64,000 bases of DNA from Microvirga ossetica (GCF_002741015.1 NZ_CP016617.1:248001-312000), one strand, 5' to 3'. Counted from the first letter of the stretch, positions 1 to 9,461 are shown. The notes: generated by a model from the sequence alone, not told the origin. Numbers and translations are program-made.

Positions 1-22
1 ACTTTGTTCGCCGATCGCCCAT
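1..22 (-). CDS. Possible start of a divergent regulator gene (runs off the left edge)
   Basis: On the minus strand an ATG at 22-20 opens a frame reading Met-Gly-Asp-Arg-Arg-Thr-Lys before the window ends. A short basic start like this is common in TetR-family repressors, and the gene would diverge from the membrane-protein gene at 98 across two palindromic operators. Only seven codons are visible and no strong ribosome site is seen, so the identity is a guess from context. Confidence 0.25.
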
Positions 23-29
23 GGCTGCA

Positions 30-103
30 CCATACACATGTGTATTGACTCGTCCAGCCATTGGGCTATGGTCATCACCATACAGAGGTGTATGGTGATG
101 ACC
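30..103. promoter_or_regulatory. Two matching operator-like palindromes over the start of the gene at 98
   Basis: The pattern CCATACA-N4-TGTATKG occurs at 30-47 (spacer CATG) and again at 78-95 (spacer GAGG), 48 bp apart. The first contains a perfect 14-bp palindrome at 32-45. The second is the core of a perfect 15-bp inverted repeat (arms 70-84 and 89-103, loop 85-88). The loop is the ribosome-binding GAGG and the right arm contains the start codon at 98. Dimeric repressors of the TetR or MarR type bind sites of this shape. An RNA hairpin limiting translation is also possible. Confidence 0.5.
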
Positions 104-484
104 AGACACGACGCCGCTCTCATCATCGCCGGGCTCATCGGCAGCTTTGGTGCCGTCGTGCACGGCATGCTCACCCAGTCTCGTATCGTCGATCCGGTTC
201 AGGAGCTCGCGGCTGCCCGGATCAGTGCGCAGGTCCAGCGGCTTGTGACGCTCCTGCTGCAGTTCAGCACCTTCAACTGGTTCATTGGCGGGCTCGCGCT
301 GATCGTAGCCGCCTGCACGTTCGGGCGGGAGGCCAGGCTGGCAACGGGCTTGCTGGTGGGAAGCTCGTACCTGTTTGCCACCCTCGGCAATCTCTGGGCT
401 ACCCGAGGGCGGCACCCGGGCTGGATCGTCTATGGAGCCGCGCTCAGCCTGACCCTCTACGGGCTCGCCGAAACCAGCCTGTGA
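98..484 (+). CDS. Small integral membrane protein of unknown function
   Basis: This encodes 128 residues if the ATG at 98 is used; GAGG at 85-88 sits a suitable distance upstream, whereas in-frame ATGs at 38 and 92 lack spacing or a site. Hydrophobic stretches near residues 8-25, 55-72, 82-95 and 105-122 suggest four membrane segments, with a short soluble link after the first. No enzyme motif is visible and I do not recognise the family. The gene lies under two operator-like palindromes and may be controlled by a divergent regulator just outside the window. Confidence 0.6.
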   Translation: MTRHDAALIIAGLIGSFGAVVHGMLTQSRIVDPVQELAAARISAQVQRLVTLLLQFSTFNWFIGGLALIVAACTFGREARLATGLLVGSSYLFATLGNLWATRGRHPGWIVYGAALSLTLYGLAETSL

Positions 485-611
485 GCGCCCGCCGGGCTTC
501 GCGCTGAACCAGGTCGTGTGATCGTCTGATGCAAGCACAGGGAGGCCGACATGAAGATTCTGGTCGCCGGGTCATCTTAACGTCAGCCGCTACGCTGATT
601 TATGCACCAAT

Positions 612-858
612 GTCACCTCGACCGGCTCATTCTCGCCCGCGAGCTGATTGGTCGGGTGACGACCAAGACCCGCAGCAATTCCAAGCTGCCAGCCCTGCTC
701 GAGCTGTTCCTGTCGCGCCTGCTGGTGACGGTGCCCCTCGCGGCCAAGCTGTTGCAGGTCACCCCAAGGCCGTCGACCTGATGCTGGCGCAGCTCGGCGG
801 GGCGCTGCCACGCGAGCTCACTGGCCGCACCCGCTATCGCGCCTGGGATATCGTGTAA
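612..858 (+). pseudogene. C-terminal fragment of an RHE_PE00001-type (DUF1612/HTH) protein, frameshifted
   Basis: From 612 the frame reads HLDRLILARELIGR and then a helix-turn-helix-like stretch (LLELFLSRLLVTVPLAAKLL) up to VTP near 771. The match continues one frame over with KAVDLMLAQLGG and ends ELTGRTRYRAWDIV at 858. This C-terminus is typical of the RHE_PE00001 family of rhizobial plasmids and islands. The break fits loss of one A from an AAA run near 768-771. The N-terminal two thirds of the family (usually 350-400 residues) are absent, so this is a relic. Confidence 0.6.
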
Positions 859-1225
859 GGCTCCCCAATAACATCTCATCCCCGAATTCTGAGCCATCTT
901 GACCAATTCAAAGCCTTCAGTCCCGGAAGCGACATCGCAGCGGCCAGAGATCAAAAGGCCCAGCGCGAATTCAGGCTGGAAGGCTCGGCAATAGAGGCGT
1001 AAAATCGCTTTCTGGGATGGCGCGGCCTGTGTCCGAAAGCCACCCATTGCCAGGATTGCGCCGTTGCAGGAACTGGAGCGGCAACGTCGTCGCCTCATTG
1101 GGCGCACGGGCGAGGAACGCCGAGAGGACACACGCGAGAACGGTGCGCTGATCGACAATCGGTCCTGATCACTCCTCCAAGTGGGAAGACAGGCCTTATC
1201 CGATATCAAGTGGAGGGGACGCTCC
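859..1225. other. Intergenic stretch without a recognisable gene
   Basis: No frame here shows a start with a ribosome site or a known motif. It ends with the leader of the substrate-binding protein gene at 1226, whose GGAGGGG site is at 1212-1218. A promoter for the long downstream run probably lies here, but I cannot point to a convincing -35/-10 pair. Confidence 0.4.
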
Positions 1226-2233
1226 ATGCACAGCACTTCAACCCGCCGCCATATCCTCGCTGGCCTCACTACGACCGGGCTAGCCGCCCTGCTCGATGCC
1301 CGGAGAGCCTCCTCGGAGGAGGCTCCGCTTGATACCACCACCGTTCGCTTCTCGAAATCTCCTGGGATCTGCAACGCACCGCAGTTTGTGGCAGAAGACC
1401 TGCTCCGCGCCGATGGGTTTTCCGACTTCCGTTACGTGGATGCAGTGGCCGGTCTAACCGCGACCGCGATGCTGGCCCGCAGCGAAGTGGACTTTGTTGT
1501 TGAGTTCGGAACCGCTCTGGCTCTGCAGATCGATCAAGGGGCGCCCCTCAAGATCCTCACCGGCGTGCATGTCGGATGCTACGAACTTTTCGCGCATGAG
1601 GGCATCAATAGTGTCCTCGACCTGAAAGGCAAGACTGTCGGCGCCGGGCAAAATCTGGGGTCCGACCCGCATGTCTTTGTGACAGCAATGGCGACCCATG
1701 TCGGGCTTGATCCGCTCAAGGACATCAATTGGGTGACGAGTGACGTCAACCCGATGGAGCTGTTCACGCAGGGCAGGATCGACGCCTTTGTGGCCTTTCC
1801 GCCAGAGCCGCAGGAGCTCCGCGCCCGCAGGGTCGGCCATGTCATTGTCAACAGCATTCTGGACCGCCCCTGGTCCCAATACTACTGCTGCATGCTGGCC
1901 ACCAATGCGTCGTATCTGGAGAACTATCCTGCGGCCACCAAAAGGGTTGTGCGCGCTGTTCTCAAGGCGACTGATCTGTGCGTCTCGAATCCCGAGCAGG
2001 TGGCCACGCTCTTGGTGAATGGTGGCTATACCAAGCGGTACGATCCCGCCCTTCAAGCCCTCAAGGAGATCTCCTACGCCAAATGGCGGGACTACGACCC
2101 GGAGGATACGATCCGGTTCTACTCCTTGCGCCTGCATGAGGCCGGCATGATCAAGTCGAGCCCACAGAAGATCATCGCCAGCGGCACCGATTGGCGCTTC
2201 CTCAATGAGATCAGGCGTGAGTTGAAGACATGA
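1226..2233 (+). CDS. Tat-exported substrate-binding protein, NMT1/THI5-like fold (paralogue 1)
   Basis: The product has 335 residues. The ATG at 1226 follows GGAGGGG and gives an N-terminus with a twin-arginine (residues 7-8, TRRHILAG) and a hydrophobic stretch, as in Tat signals. The rest resembles the NrtA/SsuA/THI5-like SBP group: a strand with SPGIC, a GVHVGC turn, DLKGKTVG, an ELF..GRIDAF stretch and PWSQYYCCM. Cysteines 49, 118, 221, 222 and 252 are shared with the four paralogues in this window. The stop overlaps the next gene by four bases (ATGA). No permease or ATPase gene is near, so it may serve sensing rather than import. The ligand is unknown. Confidence 0.8.
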   Translation: MHSTSTRRHILAGLTTTGLAALLDARRASSEEAPLDTTTVRFSKSPGICNAPQFVAEDLLRADGFSDFRYVDAVAGLTATAMLARSEVDFVVEFGTALALQIDQGAPLKILTGVHVGCYELFAHEGINSVLDLKGKTVGAGQNLGSDPHVFVTAMATHVGLDPLKDINWVTSDVNPMELFTQGRIDAFVAFPPEPQELRARRVGHVIVNSILDRPWSQYYCCMLATNASYLENYPAATKRVVRAVLKATDLCVSNPEQVATLLVNGGYTKRYDPALQALKEISYAKWRDYDPEDTIRFYSLRLHEAGMIKSSPQKIIASGTDWRFLNEIRRELKT

Positions 2234-2814
2234 GCGGGCGGCTTGCATCCCTTCTGCTGGCAGCACTGCTGTCCTGCCCGGCGCAGAGCCACGACGCACC
2301 GCACAATCAGCGCTTACCGGTCATACGGACAGCACCGGACTTTACCCTGACGTCGCAGGATGGCAATCGCGTGTCGCTCCACGATTTCCGTGGCAAGGCG
2401 GTCGCTGTCACCTTCATCTTTGCGTCCTGCACGGACACCTGTCCGCTGCTGACCGACAACATGGCGCGCGTACAGGACAAGCTGGGTTCCGTGTTTGGCT
2501 CTAAGGTCGCCTTCGTGTCGATCACCGTCGATCCCGAGCGCGATACGCCCGAAGCACTGAAGCAATATGCGCAGAATTTCGGCGCCAACCTGAAAGGCTG
2601 GGCCTTTCTGACCGGTGACCCCGTTGTTATCCGTGAGGTTGAGCGAAAGTACGGCGTCTTCGCGAAGAAGACCGCGTCCGGCGACATCGACCACACCTTC
2701 CTGACGTCACTCATCGACCCGAAGGGAAACCTGCGTGTGCAGTATCTCGGCGTCCGGTTCGACCTGGAGGAGTTCCGCGGTGATCTTCTCAAGCTCCTCG
2801 ATGAGGCCGAATAG
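2230..2814 (+). CDS. SCO1/SenC-family copper or thiol protein
   Basis: This 194-residue protein has an N-terminal export signal ending in LLSC (Cys16), so it may be a lipoprotein. It has the thioredoxin-like SCO core: FASCTDTCP with the CxxxC pair at Cys67/Cys71, SITVDPERDTPE, and the distal His155 in DHTFL. SCO proteins use the two cysteines and the histidine to bind copper for cytochrome oxidase assembly or to act as thiol reductants. Here no oxidase gene is near. The gene overlaps the SBP upstream by four bases and the sensor kinase downstream by 14, so all three are probably translated together. That suggests a redox or metal role in the signalling block. Confidence 0.85.
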   Translation: MSGRLASLLLAALLSCPAQSHDAPHNQRLPVIRTAPDFTLTSQDGNRVSLHDFRGKAVAVTFIFASCTDTCPLLTDNMARVQDKLGSVFGSKVAFVSITVDPERDTPEALKQYAQNFGANLKGWAFLTGDPVVIREVERKYGVFAKKTASGDIDHTFLTSLIDPKGNLRVQYLGVRFDLEEFRGDLLKLLDEAE

Positions 2815-5425
2815 TATCAGGAACTGGCTGGTCGGCTGGGTCGCCCGGTTGCCGGCGCGCGTTCAGACCAAGCTGCTCGCCGCGTTTCTCTCCATCGTCG
2901 GGCTCCTCATCGTGCTTGGCGCGGTGGGGTTGCAGGTGCTAAGCGGGGTCAACGAGCAAACTGATGTGCTGATCCGTCAGCAGCGCAAGATTGCAGCCTA
3001 CCATCAGGTCCAGCACGATACCACGAGCCAGCTCTACAGCATCTCGACCGCACTCCTGCTGCAGGAGGACCGAATGCTCGATGCAGCGCTCCGTCAGCTC
3101 AGGCAGTTCGGCTACGATCTCGATCGCATGGAATTCATCGCCCGGGACGAGGCCGAGCTTCTTGCTCAAGTCCGCCAGGACTATGACCGCCTGACGGCTG
3201 AGGTGACACGGGTGGTGGACTTCATCCGCACCGGCCAGAGGGATGAAGCGCGGACAACGCAACTGGCACAGATCATGCCGCTGGCGGATCGTCTGGAACG
3301 GCTGACGAACCAGTTGGTCAACATCGCCGAGGCCGACATGGTGGACGCGATCGAGACGACCGAGCGGGCCTACGCCACCTCCCGGGCCGTCGTGATCTCG
3401 TTTGTCATCGGCAGTATCCTGTTGGCGCTCGGCCTTGGTTACATCATCTCATGGTCGCTAATCGAGCCGGTCAAGGAGATTGAGACCCATCTCAGCCAGA
3501 TCGCGGCCGGCGACTTTGCCCAGAAGGTCACGATCGCCAATCGGGACGAGCTCGGCGTGCTCGCTCAGAACGTCAATCGGACATCCGAGCAGCTCGGGCA
3601 GCTTTACCGGCAGATCGAGGCACGCACGCGAGAGCTCACCGAGGCGCTGACCTACCAGACCGCCACCGGTGAGGTACTCAAGGCCATTAGTCGTTCGACG
3701 CTTCACCTGCAGCCCGTGCTCGACACGTTACTGGAGACCGCCGCTCGGCTGTGCAGGGCCAACCGGGCCCTCCTGTTCCGCTTGGATAACGGACTTTACC
3801 GGCTCCGGGCCTCGTACGGCTTCTCTGACGAGTTCAAGCAGTTCCTTGAGAACAACCCCATCAGTCCGGATGCGATCGGCACCATTGTCGGGCGCACCAC
3901 CACGGAGCGACGCGTCCTCCACTATGAGGATATCGAGACGGACGACCGTTATATGTGGAAAGAAGCCCAGGCCTTCGGGGGCTTTCGCACCGTACTCGGT
4001 GTGCCCCTGCTGCGGGATGGGGAACCGATCGGCGCGATCGTGCTCTCTCGCCCCTATGTCGAACCCTTTACCGACAAGCAGATTGATCTGATCACGGTCT
4101 TTGCCGATCAGGCGGTGATTGCCATCGAGAATGCCCGCCTCGTCAGAGAGCTGAAGGAGCAGTCCGCCGCACTGGCCGCCTCGGTCGAAGAGCTAAAGGC
4201 TCTTGGTGAGACCGGTCAGGCCGTTAGCGGCACCCTCGACCTGACCCAAGTCCTCGATCTGGTCTCCAGCCGGGCCATGGCACTGGGCCAGGCGGATGCC
4301 TGTGGGCTGTTCCGCTACGATCGAACGAACCGTGCCTTCGTACTATGGCGGGCGAGCGGCCTTGATGAGGACTTTTCGGAGCGGATCCGCCACATCCGGA
4401 TCCTGGAGGTCGAGACAGCTATGGGACGTGCGATCCAGCAGCATGGCCCGGTCGCCGTCAGCGATATCATGAAACTGCCGAACTGGCCGCTGCGCGATGC
4501 CGCCGTCGGGGCCGGAATCCGGAGCGTTCTGGTTGTTCCACTCGTCCGGGCGGAACGGGTCTTCGGGACGCTCGTGCTGATGCGGCGGGAGCAAGCGGAG
4601 TTTCCCAGGCGGACCGTCGACCTGATGCAGACCTTCGCGAACCAGTCGGTGCTCGCCATCCAGAACGCACGGCTCTTCCGCGAGATCGAGGACAAGAGCC
4701 GTCAGCTCGAGATTGCGAGCCAGCACAAGTCGCAGTTCCTGGCCAACATGAGCCATGAGCTGCGCACCCCTCTGAATGCGGTCCTCGGCTATACGGAGAT
4801 GCTGCTCGATGGCGTCTACGGCGACGTGACTGGCGAAGCTCACGAGATCTTGGAGTACATTCAGGCGAACGGCCAGCACCTTCTGGCGCTCATCAATGAC
4901 GTGCTCGACCTCTCGAAGATCGAGGCCGGGCAGCTTGCGCTGGCGCTCGATGAGTATGCCGTCCAAGGCGTCATCGAGGCCGTGGCCTCTGTCGCCCAAC
5001 CGCTCGCCCAGACCAAAGGCCTCGACCTGAAGGTCGGCATCGCGGGGGATCTCCCGCTGGGACGGGGTGATGAACGGCGGCTCACCCAGGCTCTCCTCAA
5101 CCTTGTCGGCAACGCCATCAAGTTCACCGACGCAGGCTCGGTCACAATCGCCGCAACGGCGGTCGGTGACCTGCTGGAGCTAGCTGTGACTGACACTGGC
5201 CCGGGAATTGCCCCGACCGACCAGGAGCGGATCTTCGATGCCTTCCAGCAGGTCGACAATTCCTCAACCCGGCAAAAGGGCGGTACGGGTCTGGGGCTCG
5301 CGATCTCACGGCGCATCGTCGAGATGCATGGCGGGACGATCTCTGTGGAATCTGTCCCGGGGCAGGGTTCCACTTTCCGGATCAGGATCCCGCTTCAGGC
5401 TGGCGAAGTCATGGAGGCGGCGTGA
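2801..5425 (+). CDS. Membrane sensor histidine kinase (HAMP-GAF-GAF-HisKA-HATPase)
   Basis: Using the ATG at 2801, the protein has 874 residues. A membrane segment at about 24-48 and another at about 196-220 enclose a helical extracytoplasmic region of roughly 145 residues. HAMP follows (about 220-270), then two GAF domains (about 300-450 and 475-630). The dimerisation domain carries SHELRTPLNA with phospho-accepting His652, and the ATPase domain shows the N (NLVGNAIKF), G1 (DTGPGI), F and G2 (GTGLGLAIS) boxes. The start overlaps the SCO gene; an upstream start at 2735 would add 22 residues of uncharged text and is less likely. The kinase probably phosphorylates the receivers encoded next. 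Confidence 0.88.
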   Translation: MRPNSIRNWLVGWVARLPARVQTKLLAAFLSIVGLLIVLGAVGLQVLSGVNEQTDVLIRQQRKIAAYHQVQHDTTSQLYSISTALLLQEDRMLDAALRQLRQFGYDLDRMEFIARDEAELLAQVRQDYDRLTAEVTRVVDFIRTGQRDEARTTQLAQIMPLADRLERLTNQLVNIAEADMVDAIETTERAYATSRAVVISFVIGSILLALGLGYIISWSLIEPVKEIETHLSQIAAGDFAQKVTIANRDELGVLAQNVNRTSEQLGQLYRQIEARTRELTEALTYQTATGEVLKAISRSTLHLQPVLDTLLETAARLCRANRALLFRLDNGLYRLRASYGFSDEFKQFLENNPISPDAIGTIVGRTTTERRVLHYEDIETDDRYMWKEAQAFGGFRTVLGVPLLRDGEPIGAIVLSRPYVEPFTDKQIDLITVFADQAVIAIENARLVRELKEQSAALAASVEELKALGETGQAVSGTLDLTQVLDLVSSRAMALGQADACGLFRYDRTNRAFVLWRASGLDEDFSERIRHIRILEVETAMGRAIQQHGPVAVSDIMKLPNWPLRDAAVGAGIRSVLVVPLVRAERVFGTLVLMRREQAEFPRRTVDLMQTFANQSVLAIQNARLFREIEDKSRQLEIASQHKSQFLANMSHELRTPLNAVLGYTEMLLDGVYGDVTGEAHEILEYIQANGQHLLALINDVLDLSKIEAGQLALALDEYAVQGVIEAVASVAQPLAQTKGLDLKVGIAGDLPLGRGDERRLTQALLNLVGNAIKFTDAGSVTIAATAVGDLLELAVTDTGPGIAPTDQERIFDAFQQVDNSSTRQKGGTGLGLAISRRIVEMHGGTISVESVPGQGSTFRIRIPLQAGEVMEAA

Positions 5426-5787
5426 TGAAGCGCATCCTGGTGGTGGAGGACACCTGGCACAACCGCAAGATGCTGCGCGATCTGCTCACGCGGGCAGGCT
5501 TCGAGGTGCTGGAGGCGGTCAATGGCGAGGAAGGTATCGCCCAAGCCGAACGACACCGGCCCGACCTGATCCTGATGGACATCCAATTGCCGCTGGTGGA
5601 TGGCTACGACGCGACGCGGCGCATCAAGGCCAATCCGGACCTGCACCACATTCCGATCATCGCCGTCACCTCCTATGCCCTTGCTGGCGACGAGGCGAAG
5701 ACGCGTGAGGCTGGCTGTGACGGGTATGTCGCCAAGCCGTTCAGTCCACGCAATCTGCTGGCGAAAGTCCAGGAGTATCTCGCATGA
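5425..5787 (+). CDS. Single-domain response regulator (CheY/DivK-like)
   Basis: The 120-residue protein is only a receiver domain: acidic pair Glu8/Asp9, phospho-acceptor Asp52 in LILMDIQLP, a Thr/Ser after beta-4 (VTSYA) and the conserved Lys in VAKPF. The ATG at 5425 follows GGAGG at 5413-5417 and overlaps the kinase stop (TGATG), so the two are translationally coupled. With no output domain it may relay phosphate or bind a partner, as DivK does. The position between kinase and cyclase suggests it competes with, or passes phosphate to, the receiver of the cyclase. Confidence 0.88.
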   Translation: MKRILVVEDTWHNRKMLRDLLTRAGFEVLEAVNGEEGIAQAERHRPDLILMDIQLPLVDGYDATRRIKANPDLHHIPIIAVTSYALAGDEAKTREAGCDGYVAKPFSPRNLLAKVQEYLA

Positions 5788-5802
5788 AGAGGACACCCGG
5801 CC

Positions 5803-6981
5803 ATGCGTGATTTACCTCTTATTCTCGTGGTCGACGACACGCCGCAGAACCTTGACCTGATGACGCGTCGGCTCAGGAGCCACGGCTACGAGGTTGCGAC
5901 GGCCGGCGACGGCGAGGAGGCGCTTGCCCGGGTAGTGGAGCTCGAACCTGATCTGATCCTTCTGGACATCATGATGCCCAGGCTCGACGGGATCGAGACC
6001 GTCCGGCGACTAAAGGCCGACGCCGCGCACCGGCACATCCCCGTCATTCTCGTCACCGCCAAGTCGGACCCGCGGGACGTGATCGAAGGCCTCGATGCCG
6101 GTGGCGACGACTATCTGACCAAACCGATTGACCATGCCGCGTTGCTGGCGCGGGTCCGGTCCATGCTGCGGATCAAGGCGCTGCACGACACCGTCCAAGA
6201 CCAGGCCCGAGAACTGGCCACCTGGAACCAGCGACTCGAGCAGCGCGTCACCGAGCAGGTTGAGCAGATTGGCCGAATGGAGCGCCTGCGCCGGTTCCTG
6301 CCACCGCAAGTGGCGGATCTCGTGGTCGCAGGGCGGGGAGGAGCGGATCCCCTGGAGAGCCACCGGCGTGATGTCACGGTCGTGTTCGGGGATCTACGTG
6401 GTTTTACGGGCTTTGCCGAGACGGCGGAGCCGGAGGAAGTGATTACCGTGCTCCGGGAGTATCATACTGCGATCGGGCAGCTCGTGCTGCAGCTCGAGGG
6501 GACTCTGGAGCGCTTTGTCGGGGATGGCGTGCTGGTGCTGTTCAACGATCCGCTCCCGCAGCAGGATCATGCCGAGCGCGCGGTGAGGCTGGCGCTCCAC
6601 ATGCGCGAGCGCATTCATGTCCTGGCCGAAGGTTGGCGGAAACGAGGGCATGATCTCGGCTTCGGTGTTGGCGTTGCCCGAGGATACGCGACATTGGGCA
6701 GTGTTGGCTTCGAGCACCGGCAGGAATACTCGGTCATCGGCACGGTGCCAAACCTCGCATGCCGTTTATGCGGCGACGCGAAGCCTGGCCAGATCCTGCT
6801 GAGCCAGAAGGTCGTGGCTTCGGTCTACGGGAGGATTGAGGTCAGTCCGGTTGGCGATCTGACGCTAAAAGGGTTTCACAAGCCGGTCCCAGCCTTCGAG
6901 CTCGTCTCATGGTGTGGGTCGTGTGACGAGTCGAGACACGAGGCAGCTGGTGAAAGAGTCGAACAAGGAGACGTCCTTTGA
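5803..6981 (+). CDS. Response regulator with class III adenylate/guanylate cyclase output
   Basis: The 392-residue protein has a receiver at 1-120 (Asp11/Asp12, phospho-acceptor Asp55, Lys in YLTKPID), a coiled coil at about 130-165, and a class III cyclase domain from about 185. Both metal-binding aspartates are present (FGDLRGFTGF and FVGDGVLVLFND). The later motif reads YSVIGTVPNLACRL, with Thr where many cyclases have Asp, as in class IIIb. I cannot tell ATP from GTP specificity. The gene starts 15 bp after the single-domain regulator. Phosphorylation by the kinase upstream probably controls second-messenger synthesis. Confidence 0.87.
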   Translation: MRDLPLILVVDDTPQNLDLMTRRLRSHGYEVATAGDGEEALARVVELEPDLILLDIMMPRLDGIETVRRLKADAAHRHIPVILVTAKSDPRDVIEGLDAGGDDYLTKPIDHAALLARVRSMLRIKALHDTVQDQARELATWNQRLEQRVTEQVEQIGRMERLRRFLPPQVADLVVAGRGGADPLESHRRDVTVVFGDLRGFTGFAETAEPEEVITVLREYHTAIGQLVLQLEGTLERFVGDGVLVLFNDPLPQQDHAERAVRLALHMRERIHVLAEGWRKRGHDLGFGVGVARGYATLGSVGFEHRQEYSVIGTVPNLACRLCGDAKPGQILLSQKVVASVYGRIEVSPVGDLTLKGFHKPVPAFELVSWCGSCDESRHEAAGERVEQGDVL

Positions 6982-7153
6982 GAAAACCAAGACGCCTCCC
7001 GCTCCTGGCTCACAGATGCGCTGTCATTGAGGAATATGCCCACGAAACGCGGACGATTGCCGTCGAAGGAACAAGCCAGCTTACTTCAGCACGTTCCTGT
7101 GCGAGCAGAAGGTTTGAGCTGGCTGATCCGAGATCAACCGGAGGAGGCGCCCC

Positions 7154-8161
7154 ATGAATACCATTCAGACCCGCCGTCATGTCCTAACCGGCCTCACCGC
7201 CATCGGGCTTGTTCCACTGTTGAAACGTCCTGGAGCCTTCGCCGAGGAGGCTGCGCTTGAGACAACCTCTGTCCGCTTCGCACGGTCTCCGGGAATCTGC
7301 CTGGCACCGCAATTTGTGGCCGAAGAGCTGATCCGCGCTGATGGGCTCTCGGACTTCCGCTACGTGGATACACAGGCCAGCCTGACCTCGATAGCGCTGG
7401 CGGCGCGCGGTGACGTCGACTTCGTCGTCGAGTACGGAACTTTACTTGCCATTCGCATCGATCAGGGAGATCCGATCAAGGTGCTCAGCGGCGTGCATGT
7501 GGGCTGCTACGAGCTGTTCGCGCATGAGGGCATCAACAGCGTCCTCGACCTGAAGGGTAAGAGTGTCGCTGTGGGGGTGGCCCGCGGATCGGATCCGCAC
7601 GTCTACGTCAGTGCTATGGCAAGTTATGTCGGGCTTGATCCGCTCAAGGACATTGTTTGGGTGACGAGTGACGTCAACCCGATGGAGTTGTTCGCACAGC
7701 ACAAGGTTGATGCATTCCTTGCGGGACCGCCCGAGCCCCAGGAACTGCGCGCTCGCAAGATTGGCCATGTCATCCTCAACAGCCTCCAGGACCGACCCTG
7801 GTCACAGTATTTTTGCTGCATGCTGGCCGCCAATGCAGCTTATGCCGCGAAGTATCCAGCAGCCACCAAGAGGGTCTTGCGCGCTGTCCTCAAGGCCAAT
7901 GATCTGTGCGTCTCGGAGCCGGAACGTGTGGCCAGGCTTCTGATCAGCGATGGGTATGCCACACACTATGACTTGGCTCTGCAGACGCTCAGGGACATTC
8001 CTTATGCCAAATGGCGGGAGCTCGATCCGGAGGACACGATCAGGTTCTTCTCGTTGCGGCTTCGTGAGGGAGGTATGATCAAGTCGAGTCCGCAAAAGAT
8101 TATTGCCACTGGCACCGATTGGCGCTTTCTCAATGAGATCAAGCGTGAGTTGAAGACATGA
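7154..8161 (+). CDS. Tat-exported substrate-binding protein (paralogue 2)
   Basis: This 335-residue protein starts at an ATG behind GGAGGAGG and has a twin-arginine signal (TRRHVLTG). It is the closest relative of paralogue 1 and aligns almost without gaps: SPGIC, GVHVGCYELFAHEG, YVGLDPLKDI, PPEPQELRARKIGHVI, PWSQYFCCM and the C-terminal DWRFLNEIKRELKT. The cysteines fall at the same positions (49, 118, 221, 222, 252). It lies 172 bp after the cyclase gene, with its own ribosome site, and may share its transcript. No transport partner is encoded nearby. Confidence 0.8.
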   Translation: MNTIQTRRHVLTGLTAIGLVPLLKRPGAFAEEAALETTSVRFARSPGICLAPQFVAEELIRADGLSDFRYVDTQASLTSIALAARGDVDFVVEYGTLLAIRIDQGDPIKVLSGVHVGCYELFAHEGINSVLDLKGKSVAVGVARGSDPHVYVSAMASYVGLDPLKDIVWVTSDVNPMELFAQHKVDAFLAGPPEPQELRARKIGHVILNSLQDRPWSQYFCCMLAANAAYAAKYPAATKRVLRAVLKANDLCVSEPERVARLLISDGYATHYDLALQTLRDIPYAKWRELDPEDTIRFFSLRLREGGMIKSSPQKIIATGTDWRFLNEIKRELKT

Positions 8162-8364
8162 GCGAGTGGTCGTTGCACACCCGGTGACGGAATGGTCTCA
8201 GATGATCCTTCCAACGCACCGGGCCGCCATCGAGGCTCGTGCCGGATGAATGTATGGTAAAGGTCGGCATGAGAGGAGGCGAGAAGGTCTTTGTCTGCCA
8301 AGCGGTTCGATAGGTGTTTCTTTGCAGCCTGTCATACTGACCATCATTTGGAAGGGAGGTTCTC

Positions 8365-9387
8365 ATGCATACCCTATATGCTGGACCATTCAGCCGACGG
8401 AGGTTCCTTCGTGGGATTACGCTGGCGGGGACAGCGGGGCTCCTGGGCTGGCACCCCACGCGAGCCGCTGCGGAGCCGCCGCCTGAAACGACGCGGATCC
8501 GGCTCGTCCGGATTCCCAGCATCTGTCAAGCCCCTTCGTATGTAGCCGAAGAACTGCTGCGCAGCGAAGGGTTCACCGAGGTGCACTTCCTCCGAAAAGA
8601 GGGAACTGCAGACATCGAGTCGGCCCTCGCCTCCGGTGAAGCCGACCTCAATGGGCATTTCGCCGCCCCGCTCCTTCTCCGCCTGGAGGCGGGGGATCCC
8701 ATCATCATCCTGGCGGGACTCCACGTCGGCTGCTTTGAACTGTTCGGGACGGATCGGGTTCAGACGATCCGCGACCTCAAGGGGAAGACCGTGGCCGTGC
8801 CGGCGCTCGATTCCAGCCGATACGTCTTTCTCGCCAGTATGCCGGCGTATGTGGGCCTGGACCTCCATAAGGACATACACCTCGTCACGCATCCGGGACC
8901 CGAGTCCATCCGGCTCCTAAGTGAGGGGAAGATCGATGCCTACCTGGGCTTTCCCCCCGAACCGCAGGAGATGCGGGAGCGGCAGATCGGCCATGTGGTG
9001 ATTGACAGCACCGCGGACCGGCCCTGGTCGCGATACTTCTGCTGCATGCTGGCTGGGAATCGGGAGTTCGTCCGCACGTCTCCGGTGGCCACCAAACGCG
9101 CCCTCCGCGCCATCTTGAAAGCGGCGGATTTCTGCGCCAGCGAGCCCGAGCAGTCCGCGCAGTTCATGGTGGATCAGGGTTATACTAAGCGCTATGACCA
9201 TGCCCTCCAGGTCATGAAGAAGCTCCCCTACGGTCAGTGGCGTGAGTATAGCGCTGAGGACACTCTGCGCTTCTACGCCCTGCGCCTCCACGAGGTCGGG
9301 ATGCTCAACAGCAGCCCCCAGAAACTTCTCGCCCAGGGCACCGACTGGCGATTCTTCAACGAACTGAAGAAGGAGCTGAAGGGATAG
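8365..9387 (+). CDS. Tat-exported substrate-binding protein (paralogue 3)
   Basis: The 340-residue protein starts at an ATG after GGGAGG and carries the best Tat motif of the set (SRRRFLRG near residues 10-17). The mature part is more divergent from paralogues 1 and 2 but keeps IPSIC, GLHVGCFELF, DLKGKTVAV, PPEPQEMRERQIGHVV, PWSRYFCCM and DWRFFNELKKELKG. All five family cysteines are present, shifted by about five residues. It is 203 bp from paralogue 2, and no recognisable gene lies between them. Confidence 0.8.
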   Translation: MHTLYAGPFSRRRFLRGITLAGTAGLLGWHPTRAAAEPPPETTRIRLVRIPSICQAPSYVAEELLRSEGFTEVHFLRKEGTADIESALASGEADLNGHFAAPLLLRLEAGDPIIILAGLHVGCFELFGTDRVQTIRDLKGKTVAVPALDSSRYVFLASMPAYVGLDLHKDIHLVTHPGPESIRLLSEGKIDAYLGFPPEPQEMRERQIGHVVIDSTADRPWSRYFCCMLAGNREFVRTSPVATKRALRAILKAADFCASEPEQSAQFMVDQGYTKRYDHALQVMKKLPYGQWREYSAEDTLRFYALRLHEVGMLNSSPQKLLAQGTDWRFFNELKKELKG

Positions 9388-9461
9388 CGCTTGTTGGGCG
9401 CGTAAGTGTGGATATCTGCTGTTGACTGTGAACCAGCATCGAATGCCGCCCTTCAAGCTGA

